Positions 1-6,076 are shown, numbered from the stretch's first letter. The stretch: DNA of 6,374 nt from CAYJAQ01 sp964368275 (GCA_964368275.1 CAYJAQ010000065.1:1-6374), one strand, 5' to 3'. The notes: generated by a model from the letters alone, not told the origin. A program made the numbers and translations.

Positions 1-613
1 CATATAAGCCACCAGGCCCCCATTTTGAACAAACCATAAATAGATTTGCGTTACCACATACATTATTAGAAGTACCTGTTAAAAGTTGTGTTATTATACC
101 AGAATGAGATAAATAATCATCCCCATAATATGTGGGTGTTCCTTTATCATCAAAATATGCTATAACGTCACCTATTTGTGGAGTAGATACTTCAACATAA
201 CTTCCATCAGTGTAATACGCTGTGACATCCATTAACCAGTAAGTGTTATTCTCTGATGTACTATACCAAGCATACGAATGACAATTATAATAAGCTGTTG
301 AAGGTCATAAGCATGTAATACCAATATATAATCCATTAAATTTATTGTCATAGTAACTTAACCCAGAACCACTTAATTCTTCAAGAACATTGTATGCATG
401 TAAAACTTTAGTACTATTTGGCGTATACAAGTTATTTAATAATTCTACCTCTACTTGATAACCATCTTCGAAAGTAAGATATCCAATGGTATCTTCGCTT
501 GATATACTCTTTAATGAATCAATCGATTCCGCCTTTATCTTCATCATGCCTTGTGTGGCAAATAAACATAAAACAGTTATGCATATAAATGCAAATACAA
601 ATATTTTCTTCAT
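1..613 (-). pseudogene. Secreted cysteine-hydrolase-like (NlpC/P60- or CHAP-like) protein, interrupted by in-frame TGA; also cut by the window edge
   Basis: The ATG at 611-613 follows a strong ribosome site (AAGGAGG, 624-630). The N-terminus is a typical Sec signal peptide: MKK, then a hydrophobic stretch to about residue 20, with a possible cleavage after Ala28. The frame meets TGA at codon 103 (305-307) but then stays open for 101 codons to the window edge. The part after the stop carries the likely catalytic half: NCHSYAWY (110-117, Cys111), GDVIAYF (148-154), HSGIIT (170-175, His170) and SKWGPGGLY (196-204). The Cys...His spacing and the GDV.. and SKWG blocks resemble extracytoplasmic NlpC/P60- or CHAP-type cysteine peptidases/amidases acting on peptidoglycan; the family call is from memory and moderate. 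The stop sits just before PS-x-x-YYNCHSYAWY, so a CGA (Arg) to TGA transition is a simple explanation. The 102-residue product would lack the active site. Alternatives are a sequencing error, a decaying gene, or readthrough of the UGA-C context. Confidence 0.6.
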
Positions 614-642
614 TTATCTTTTTCCTCCTTAAATACTTTAAT

Positions 643-680
643 TACTAAAAAACAAAAAACACCCTGTAAGAAGGATGTTT
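643..680 (-). terminator. Terminator-like hairpin in the leader of the interrupted secreted-hydrolase gene
   Basis: On the minus strand AAACATCC (680-673) and GGGTGTTT (664-657) pair around an 8-nt loop with one G-U wobble, followed by TTTGTTTTTT. The corresponding plus-strand pair is an A-C mismatch, so the minus strand is the working orientation. It lies only about 45 bases before the ATG at 613 and downstream of a -10-like box at 721-726, so it is either a second terminator behind hppA or an attenuator in the leader of the next gene. Confidence 0.55.
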
Positions 681-720
681 GTTTCTTGTTTAAGTTTTAC
701 ATAACAGCCCTTACAACCAT

Positions 721-729
721 ATTATACCA
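721..729 (-). promoter_or_regulatory. Possible extended -10 promoter for the secreted-hydrolase gene
   Basis: The minus strand reads TGGTATAAT, a perfect TATAAT with an upstream TGn extension. The hexamer 17 bases upstream (749-744, GCCGCC) does not resemble TTGACA, so the promoter would depend on the extended -10 or an activator. Transcription would start near 714 and give a leader of about 100 nt containing the hairpin at 657-680. Confidence 0.4.
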
Positions 730-745
730 TTTTTATAAAAAATGG
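727..745. repeat. Perfect 8-bp palindrome abutting the -10 box (possible operator)
   Basis: CCATTTTT (727-734) and AAAAATGG (738-745) are perfect inverted repeats around ATA. The palindrome fills the space where the -35/-10 spacer of the candidate promoter at 721-729 would be, which is a typical place for a repressor site. It has no U tract of its own and is too AT-rich to be a convincing terminator. No regulator gene is visible in the window. Confidence 0.35.
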
Positions 746-775
746 CGGCACTTAATAATAATTTTTCTCAACACA

Positions 776-806
776 TAGTAAAAAGTCACAGAGCAAGCCT
801 GTGACT
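776..806 (-). terminator. Intrinsic terminator of hppA
   Basis: On the minus strand AGTCACAG (806-799) and CTGTGACT (791-784) form a perfect 8-bp stem around a 7-nt loop, followed by TTTTA. It begins about 32 bases after the hppA TAA stop (838-840), with no gene between, so it ends the hppA transcript. Confidence 0.85.
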
Positions 807-837
807 AGAGAATGAAACATTATGAAATATCTTGCAA

Positions 838-2961
838 TTAGAAAATACTACAAGTTAAGAAAATCAATGCCATTAATGAAGCAATCAATGATACAACCGT
901 AATTTGAGTATTAATTGATGGACCAGCAGTATCTTTAAATGGGTCGCCAATTGTATCACCAACAACAGCAGCTTTATGAGCAGGGCTACCTTTGCCACCA
1001 TTATTACCAGCTTCTACATACTTTTTCGAGTTGTCCCAAAGACCACCAGCATTAGACATATAAAGAGCTAAGAATAAACCTACTACGATATTTCCTAATA
1101 AGAAACCACCAATTGCCTTAACACCACCAACAAAACCAACAGCTAGAGTTACAACGATTGTAACAACACCAGCAACGATTAATTCTTTAATAGCGCCTTT
1201 AGTAGCAATCTCAATACATTTATCATATTCAGGCATAACACCTTCGCGGCCTTCTTTTAATCCATCAATTTCATTGAATTGACGATGAATTTCTTTAAGC
1301 ATTCTTTGAGCATTACGATCAACACCTTTAATAAGAATAGCTGAGAATACAGCTGGAACTGTTGCGCCAATTAAAATACCAAAGAAGACAACCGGATCAG
1401 TAATGTCAAAACCAGTTAATAGTTCGTATTTGACAAAACCAGCATTTGCATTAAGATCAAGAATAATATTATTAACTTCAGCTAAGAAAGCACCTAATAA
1501 AGCGATAACTGTTAAACCAGCTGCGGAAATAGCAAAACCTTTTGTAATTGCTTTTACTGTATTACCAGCACTATCAAGTTCATCAGTAATCTTAATAACT
1601 TCTTCATCAAGCCCACCCATTTCAGCTAAGCCTCTTGCGTTATCAACAATTGGACCATATGCGTCATTTGAAACGATCATCGCAACAATTGACAACATAC
1701 CAACAGCTGCCATTGAGATACCAAACATACCAGATGTAACTGTACCATCAATAGGTAAGCAAATTTGATAAGCTACTAATGCTGAAACCGCAATACCAAT
1801 CATAGCAGGGAAACAGCTTAGGAAACCATAGCTAGTACCTGATAAAACAGTAAAGGCTGGACCAAGTTCAGATGCTTTAGCAACATTACGAACTGGTTTT
1901 CTTTCATCGTTAGTAAAGAAGTCAGTTGCAATACCGATAATAACACCAACTAATAAACCAGTAACAGCAGCAATCCAAATACGCCATCTATGTGGTAACT
2001 GGTCACCTAATATTAGGTTACAAACAGCTGTGAACACTATAAATAAACCGGTAGTAATATAAGTTGAACTATTAAGTGCCCGAGTTGGACTACCTTTTTT
2101 ACCAATTCTAGCAAATAAAACACCAATAATAGACGCTAATAATCCCATTGCTGCATAGCAGAAAATAATAGAAATAAAGTCTTTGTCTAAAACAGCACTT
2201 AATACTGAAGCAATAGTGACAGTAGCTGCGAATGATGCAACGTTAGAGTCAAATAAATCAGCACCCATTCCCGCAACATCACCAACGTTATCACCAACGT
2301 TATCAGCAATAACAGCTGGGTTACGTGGATCATCTTCAGGAATATTTAATTCAACTTTTCCAGCAAGGTCAGCACTGATATCAGCAGTCTTTGTAAAGAT
2401 ACCACCACCAACTTTAGCAAATAAAGCTAATGAACTAGCACCAAAACTGAAGCCTAGCAAAATGGTTGAGTTCTTAGTTAACATGTAGATAACAGTAACG
2501 CCAATCAAACCTAAGCCTACAACTGCCATACCCATAACGGCACCGCCTCTAAAGCCAACAGAAAATGCTGGTTTAATACCTTTTTTAGCGGATTCCGCAC
2601 ATTTTGTATTAGCAATAGTAGCTACTTCAATACCAATTACACCAGCAATACCTGATAAAACTGTACCAAATACATAAGCAATTGCCATGAAAATATTCTC
2701 ATTTAAAATCGCATCAAAACCTGCTTGTTTCCAAATTGGTGTTGGTAAGAAAACTAATATTAGAATAAACACAACGATAACAAATCTTAATAAGAACATA
2801 TATTCTTTCTTTAGAAAAACGCGTGCTCCATCTTTTATTAGTTTGCCAATACGTTCAATCTCTTTATTTTCCGTTGGTTGTTTCTTAATCCAACGGAAGA
2901 AAAACAAAGCAACTACAAATGCTATTAATAAAATAACAATTGATAAAATATAAAATAACAT
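838..2961 (-). CDS. hppA: Membrane-bound H+-translocating inorganic pyrophosphatase, K+-independent type
   Basis: This integral membrane pump couples hydrolysis of pyrophosphate to phosphate with ion export across the cytoplasmic membrane, saving energy from PPi made in biosynthesis. The 707 residues match the family's usual length, and about 16 hydrophobic segments are spread along it. The substrate/Mg2+ site is intact: GGGIFTKTADISADLAGKVE (185-204), DDPRNPAVIADNVGDNVGD (210-228) and, near the C-terminus, GGLWDNSKKYVEAG (639-652) plus GSPAHKAAVVGDTIGDPFKD (658-677). The potassium-site motif reads GNTVKAIT, with Lys470 and Thr473, the KxxT pattern of K+-independent H+ pumps; K+-dependent and Na+ enzymes have Ala at the first position. 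The position matching the transport Glu246 of the Thermotoga enzyme appears to be Asp238 (ADLFDS). The ATG has a ribosome site (AAAGAAGG, 2970-2977) 8 bases upstream. It is monocistronic between its own promoter and terminator. Function is near certain; ion specificity is inferred from motifs. Confidence 0.96.
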   Translation of the reverse strand: MLFYILSIVILLIAFVVALFFFRWIKKQPTENKEIERIGKLIKDGARVFLKKEYMFLLRFVIVVFILILVFLPTPIWKQAGFDAILNENIFMAIAYVFGTVLSGIAGVIGIEVATIANTKCAESAKKGIKPAFSVGFRGGAVMGMAVVGLGLIGVTVIYMLTKNSTILLGFSFGASSLALFAKVGGGIFTKTADISADLAGKVELNIPEDDPRNPAVIADNVGDNVGDVAGMGADLFDSNVASFAATVTIASVLSAVLDKDFISIIFCYAAMGLLASIIGVLFARIGKKGSPTRALNSSTYITTGLFIVFTAVCNLILGDQLPHRWRIWIAAVTGLLVGVIIGIATDFFTNDERKPVRNVAKASELGPAFTVLSGTSYGFLSCFPAMIGIAVSALVAYQICLPIDGTVTSGMFGISMAAVGMLSIVAMIVSNDAYGPIVDNARGLAEMGGLDEEVIKITDELDSAGNTVKAITKGFAISAAGLTVIALLGAFLAEVNNIILDLNANAGFVKYELLTGFDITDPVVFFGILIGATVPAVFSAILIKGVDRNAQRMLKEIHRQFNEIDGLKEGREGVMPEYDKCIEIATKGAIKELIVAGVVTIVVTLAVGFVGGVKAIGGFLLGNIVVGLFLALYMSNAGGLWDNSKKYVEAGNNGGKGSPAHKAAVVGDTIGDPFKDTAGPSINTQITVVSLIASLMALIFLTCSIF

Positions 2962-3018
2962 TTACTTAACCTTCTTTCCTTTTTTGTAATAACACTACCA
3001 CTAATCATCTTATTTAGT

Positions 3019-3049
3019 ATTGCTTATTTTTATGTTTTTTATAAGCAAT
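3019..3049. repeat. Perfect 9-bp inverted repeat in the hppA leader
   Basis: ATTGCTTAT (3019-3027) and ATAAGCAAT (3041-3049) are exact inverted repeats around 13 AT-only bases except one G. In the hppA mRNA it would fold immediately after the U tract of the leader terminator and about 58 nt before the ATG. No U tract follows it on either strand, so it is not a terminator. It could be a stabilising or regulatory hairpin, or a DNA-binding palindrome. Confidence 0.5.
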
Positions 3050-3097
3050 AAAAAAGTGGACAGAGCATGCCCACAATTGACAGACTCCACCTTTTTT
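3050..3097 (-). terminator. Intrinsic terminator inside the hppA leader, with a competing upstream arm (possible attenuator)
   Basis: On the minus strand GTGGGCA (3074-3068) and TGTCCAC (3062-3056) form a 7-bp stem (one G-U) with the 5-nt loop TGCTC, followed directly by six T (3055-3050). On the plus strand the wobble becomes an A-C mismatch, so it serves minus-strand RNA. A preceding segment, AAAAAAGGTGGA (3097-3086), could instead pair with TCCACTTTTTT (3060-3050), using the same 3' arm and also the U tract, with one bulged G. These two folds exclude each other. The hairpin lies between the hppA promoter (3119-3147) and the hppA ATG. No known riboswitch class was recognised, and only about 15 nt precede the competing arm. 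Confidence 0.6.
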
Positions 3098-3118
3098 CAT
3101 GTTATTAATTATGTAAAT

Positions 3119-3147
3119 ATTATAGCACTTATTGAAGTTTCTTGCAA
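3119..3147 (-). promoter_or_regulatory. hppA promoter (TTGCAA - 17 bp - extended -10)
   Basis: The minus strand has TTGCAA (3147-3142, four of six -35 consensus bases), a 17-bp spacer and a perfect TATAAT (3124-3119) with a TGC extension. Transcription would begin near 3112, leaving a leader of about 150 nt before the hppA ATG at 2961. No other comparable promoter was found between the leader terminator and the gene. Confidence 0.75.
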
Positions 3148-3156
3148 GCGTTTTAG
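3142..3156 (+). promoter_or_regulatory. Weaker cre-like site overlapping the hppA -35 box
   Basis: The plus-strand bases TTGCAAGCGTTTTAG match the CcpA consensus WTGNAANCGNWNNCW at 13 of 15 positions, including the central CG; the terminal CW is missing. It overlaps the -35 hexamer, where binding would be expected to block RNA polymerase. It may be a chance match, since the left half is also the promoter element. Confidence 0.25.
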
Positions 3157-3164
3157 GTATTTTT

Positions 3165-3178
3165 TGAAAGTGCTTTCA
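3165..3178. promoter_or_regulatory. Catabolite-responsive element (cre)-like palindrome upstream of the hppA promoter
   Basis: TGAAAGTGCTTTCA has perfect 6-bp inverted arms and differs from the ideal cre sequence TGAAAGCGCTTTCA by one central base. Its centre is about 60 bp upstream of the predicted hppA start. In Bacillus, cre sites at this kind of distance are associated with CcpA activation (as at ackA and pta), while sites in or below the promoter repress. The site is also downstream of the oxidoreductase terminator, so hppA is the natural target. Confidence 0.5.
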
Positions 3179-3217
3179 CCAATTATATTAATAACCAATT
3201 TATTAAAGCTTCAGCCT

Positions 3218-3255
3218 AAATAAATACTAAACACCTGACTGAAAAGCAGGTGTTT
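3218..3255 (-). terminator. Intrinsic terminator of the Rieske oxidoreductase gene
   Basis: On the minus strand AAACACCTG (3255-3247) pairs perfectly with CAGGTGTTT (3237-3229) around a 9-nt loop, followed by the U-rich run AGTATTTATTT. It starts 6 bases after the TAG stop at 3262-3264. Because the arms have A and T ends it could also weakly stop plus-strand transcripts, but no plus-strand gene is present. Confidence 0.8.
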
Positions 3256-3261
3256 CTTTAT

Positions 3262-4575
3262 CTATTTTAATGCTTCTTTGGCAGGATCATCGAGAACTTC
3301 ACCACCAGGTGTAAATCTAGAGCCATGGCAAGGGCATTCCCAAGTATTTTCACATTCATTATACTTTAAGATGCAATTTAAATGCGTGCATCTTTTTTTG
3401 TTAATACCAAATTGATTTTTAATAAATTCCACCATATTACTAAATAATTGTTTGTTTATCATCCATCGTGATGGTTTATATAATTCTTCATATTTATTTT
3501 TCTTATCTTGAACTAAATCAACTATTATATTAGCACTAATCATGGAGGTCGTCATTCCCCAAAGATTAAAACCAGTAGCAACATACATATTACTATTACA
3601 AGCGTTAATTTTGCCAATATAAGCGACATTGTCCAAAGTAACTAAATCTTGATTGCCCCAATAATAGCGAACTGGTTGATTGGGATAATTACTATCAATA
3701 AAAGCTTTTAGTTTTTTATAACAATCGCCCTCTTTACCAACGCGTTTATCACTACCACCAATTATTAAGTAGTCTTGATATTTCCGAAAATAAAGTCTAT
3801 TTGAATCAACATCAGTGTATAACCCTTTCCATTTTTCATTGTTTTCGATTGCCACCACATATGAGCGATCTTGATACATTCTCATAGAATACCGAATATT
3901 GTTATGGATAGGAAAATGTGTACAAATAATGATCTTTTGGGCTTCAATTTTATGCTGCTTAGTCTTCACAACATTATTAGTTATTTCTATAGCTTCCGTA
4001 TTTTCATAGATGTTCAGATTTTTCGTAAGCGCATTAATCAGTTTTAATGCATTCATTTGCCCTTGCTGTGAAAAAACAACACCACTAGTAATTTTAATAG
4101 GTAACGGAATAGTATCTGTATAGAGTGCGTTATACTCAAGTTTTTTTAGTGTTTCAATTTCTTGTTTAATTATTACATCATTATCTTTACTATAAAAACA
4201 CGAATCGACGTTTTCATAATCAAAGTCATATAAAACTGCTAGGTTTTCATAATCTTTAATAGCTTCTAAGTTTGCTGATAAATATAACTTAGCCTTCTTA
4301 TAGCCAATTTTTTTTACGAGTTCTTGGTACATAGTATCATGTTGTGCTGACACAAAAGCAGTTGTTCCTTTTGTAATTCCCATTCCTATTCTTTTCTTTT
4401 CGATTAATGTTACATCAAAGCCTGCTTCTTTTAGTTTGTATGCTGTAAGAATACCACCCAATCCACCACCAATAACTAAAATATCGGTTTTAATATCTTT
4501 TGTTAAACTAGGAAATGTATTCATCTCAACAGTGTCTAACCAAATTGGTTTATTTATTGCTTCTTTTTTGTTCAC
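3262..4575 (-). CDS. FAD-dependent oxidoreductase with C-terminal Rieske [2Fe-2S] domain (YhfW-like)
   Basis: This is a soluble two-domain redox enzyme of about 437 residues; the substrate is unknown. Numbering is from the GTG start. The N-terminal Rossmann dinucleotide site is DILVIGGGLGGILTAYKL (31-48), with a GxGxxG at 36-41 and the ribose-binding acidic end of strand 2 in LIEKK (Glu59), as in the D-amino-acid-oxidase-like (DAO) fold. The FAD domain closes with YVATGFNLWGMT (about 331-342). The C-terminus carries an intact Rieske motif: CTH (Cys396, His398) and CPCH (Cys414, His417) as cluster ligands, with Cys401 and Cys416 placed for the usual disulfide, then GSRF and GEVLDDPA. The start is GTG because GAGGTG lies 6 bases upstream; the longer frame back to TTG at 4623 begins at or before the predicted transcription start and has no ribosome site. 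It has its own promoter and terminator. Family confidence is high; physiological role is not known. Confidence 0.9.
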   Translation of the reverse strand: MNKKEAINKPIWLDTVEMNTFPSLTKDIKTDILVIGGGLGGILTAYKLKEAGFDVTLIEKKRIGMGITKGTTAFVSAQHDTMYQELVKKIGYKKAKLYLSANLEAIKDYENLAVLYDFDYENVDSCFYSKDNDVIIKQEIETLKKLEYNALYTDTIPLPIKITSGVVFSQQGQMNALKLINALTKNLNIYENTEAIEITNNVVKTKQHKIEAQKIIICTHFPIHNNIRYSMRMYQDRSYVVAIENNEKWKGLYTDVDSNRLYFRKYQDYLIIGGSDKRVGKEGDCYKKLKAFIDSNYPNQPVRYYWGNQDLVTLDNVAYIGKINACNSNMYVATGFNLWGMTTSMISANIIVDLVQDKKNKYEELYKPSRWMINKQLFSNMVEFIKNQFGINKKRCTHLNCILKYNECENTWECPCHGSRFTPGGEVLDDPAKEALK

Positions 4576-4581
4576 ATTTTT

Positions 4582-4587
4582 CACCTC
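4582..4587 (-). promoter_or_regulatory. Ribosome binding site deciding the GTG start of the Rieske oxidoreductase
   Basis: The minus strand reads GAGGTG, then AAAAAT, then GTG (4575-4573). Six-base spacing fits this start. An ATG one base off (AATGTG) is in another frame and would not give the oxidoreductase. Confidence 0.8.
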
Positions 4588-4624
4588 AATAAATATTATT
4601 CCCCAAGAGATAAAAAATATCAAT

Positions 4625-4655
4625 ATTATAAAATATTAAAAGTAAAAGATGTCAA
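4625..4655 (-). promoter_or_regulatory. Promoter of the Rieske oxidoreductase gene
   Basis: Perfect TTGACA (4655-4650) and perfect TATAAT (4630-4625) are separated by 19 bp, longer than the 17-bp optimum, which would weaken the promoter or make it factor-dependent. The start would be near 4618, giving a leader of about 43 nt. The -35 box lies inside the 3' arm of the preceding terminator. Confidence 0.6.
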
Positions 4656-4671
4656 CTTTCACATTGACATC
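4638..4671 (-). terminator. Intrinsic terminator of the Nudix-kinase gene
   Basis: On the minus strand GATGTCAA (4671-4664) and TTGACATC (4655-4648) form a perfect 8-bp stem with an 8-nt loop, followed by TTTTACTTTT. It begins one base after the TAG stop (4673-4675). Its 3' arm doubles as the -35 region of the next gene's promoter. Confidence 0.8.
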
Positions 4672-4672
4672 C

Positions 4673-6061
4673 CTATTTAGAATACCATTTTGGTATTATT
4701 CGTTGCATATTATCATACCAATTTAAAATATCACATGCTTGTTTTTTCATGGTTGTTATTTCAGCCTCACCAAAAGGAATCGCCCAAGGTAGTGAAGATA
4801 ACATATTGCTACTGATATATAAGGCAAGCAGCTGCCAAAAGAGTATCGGAACATTATCATCAAAATAACCATCAATCATCCCACATGCAAACTTAGGAGC
4901 AGCACCTGCAGACCAGACAATGCGATTAAACTCTTCCCATGGATCTCCAAAGTCAAAACGATCAAAGTCAATGATTATCAATTTCTTATTCTCAATCATC
5001 ATATTACCGATATGGTAATCCCCATGCTGGAAGCATTGAGGTCGGTTAGCTAGTAATACGCGGTGATTTTCAATATAATCAATAAGTTTTTCTGCACCGG
5101 TAAACTTAATTGGGCATTCATTATATGCCTTAATCTTCCGGTCAATTTTAGCATTGAATCGCGTTTCCCAGTCAATTTGTGTGCTTGGGGCAGGCATTGA
5201 ATGAATCTTTTTTAAAGTGATCCCCGCCATTTTGCCATATGCATATTGTGTTTTCTCATCAAGGGTCGGTATAATTTCCTCAGCATCTTTTCCATCTATC
5301 CAACTTTTAATAGTATAGTTGCCTTCATCACATTTACCAATTTCCAAAGGTTGTGAAATTGCCAAACCAAGTGCTGCTAATTTTTGTTGGATAGCAAATA
5401 TTTTTTCACAATTAATCATTTTTTCAATGGGGGCAATTCTCAACAAATATTTTGTGCCATCTTCTGATACTATGCAATATTTAGTGTCACTTGACCAACC
5501 TTTATTGATCCGTTCCTTCTTCACAATACCATAACTACATGCTTCTTCAATGGGTTTGTTGTACCCTAGTATGTATTTTGCAATATAGGCTTCTCTAAAA
5601 AGAAATGTCCTAGTATAATCATTTGCTAAGCTAGTATTTGTTAAATAGACTGTTAGAGGATCTTCCCATACTAACGTAAATTGAAGTTTTGTTTCATTTT
5701 CAGATAATTCTTGACTTAATTGTAAATCCTCTACTTCCGCATAATAGCAATATGATATTTGTTCAAATACTTCATCATCATTATTGGCTGACTTACGTAT
5801 CTCAATAATCTTACCCATTTCTCTTATTGAATTTGGCTTGACAACTAATCCCGTTTCTTCACGGGTTTCGCGAATTAAGGTATTAATATGGTTTTCACCT
5901 TCTTCAATACCACCACCAGGAATTTTGTAAAAGCCTTCTATAGCACTTCTAACAAAAGCTGCCTTGCCATCTTTGACAATTACTGCTCGCACTGCTTCCC
6001 TTTTATAATGCTTCATATTATTATTGTAATTTTTCATATCAAAAATAGCAATTGTTTTCAT
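4673..6061 (-). CDS. Two-domain protein: N-terminal Nudix hydrolase fused to aminoglycoside-phosphotransferase (APH)-like kinase
   Basis: The 462-residue protein joins two catalytic domains. Residues about 20-165 are a Nudix hydrolase with a perfect box at 50-72: G50, E56 and RETREETGL (64-72), which binds metal and cleaves a nucleoside-diphosphate-linked substrate. Residues about 185-460 are an APH/choline-kinase-fold phosphotransferase: a nucleotide loop GWSSDTKY (188-195), strand YLLRIA (205-210) with Arg where many relatives have Lys, the catalytic loop HGDYHIGN (346-353; Asp348, Asn353), and IDFDR (364-368) with the metal-binding Asp365. The kinase part is close in length to stand-alone relatives, so this is a true fusion rather than an insertion. 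ATG at 6061 is chosen because TGAGGT lies 5 bases upstream; Met9 and Met16 lack a ribosome site, though Met16 is nearer the usual Nudix start. It follows another kinase-like gene by 15 bp, suggesting one transcript. Substrates are unknown; antibiotic resistance should not be assumed. Confidence 0.88.
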   Translation of the reverse strand: MKTIAIFDMKNYNNNMKHYKREAVRAVIVKDGKAAFVRSAIEGFYKIPGGGIEEGENHINTLIRETREETGLVVKPNSIREMGKIIEIRKSANNDDEVFEQISYCYYAEVEDLQLSQELSENETKLQFTLVWEDPLTVYLTNTSLANDYTRTFLFREAYIAKYILGYNKPIEEACSYGIVKKERINKGWSSDTKYCIVSEDGTKYLLRIAPIEKMINCEKIFAIQQKLAALGLAISQPLEIGKCDEGNYTIKSWIDGKDAEEIIPTLDEKTQYAYGKMAGITLKKIHSMPAPSTQIDWETRFNAKIDRKIKAYNECPIKFTGAEKLIDYIENHRVLLANRPQCFQHGDYHIGNMMIENKKLIIIDFDRFDFGDPWEEFNRIVWSAGAAPKFACGMIDGYFDDNVPILFWQLLALYISSNMLSSLPWAIPFGEAEITTMKKQACDILNWYDNMQRIIPKWYSK

Positions 6062-6076
6062 CTTTTACCTCATTAA

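Noticed and set aside
305..307. TGA read as Trp (Mycoplasma/Spiroplasma code 4) or Gly (code 25)
   Set aside because: More than 20 Trp codons in the other frames are all TGG, and three complete genes contain no internal TGA. A TGA-recoding AT-rich genome would use TGA often.
1403..2953. Plus-strand open frames of about 88-121 codons opposite hppA
   Set aside because: They are antisense shadows of a well-supported membrane protein gene, with no ribosome sites or recognisable domains.
3014..3100. A 28-codon leader peptide (ATG at 3098-3100) spanning the hppA leader terminator
   Set aside because: No ribosome site precedes the ATG, the peptide has no run of regulatory codons, and its sequence simply follows the hairpins.
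2962..3112. Known riboswitch or T-box in the hppA leader (fluoride, preQ1, T-box considered)
   Set aside because: The conserved cores of these classes are not present, and the segment before the terminator is too short for most of them.
3179..3206. Imperfect tandem repeat beginning CCAATT
   Set aside because: Short, AT-rich and diverged; a chance match is likely and no function is suggested.
3020..3223. Plus-strand frame of 67 codons in the hppA upstream region
   Set aside because: It runs through the promoter, leader hairpins and cre-like sites, and its composition is that of AT-rich non-coding DNA.
4436..6076. Plus-strand frames opposite the oxidoreductase and Nudix-kinase genes
   Set aside because: They are complementary shadows of genes whose catalytic motifs are clear on the minus strand.
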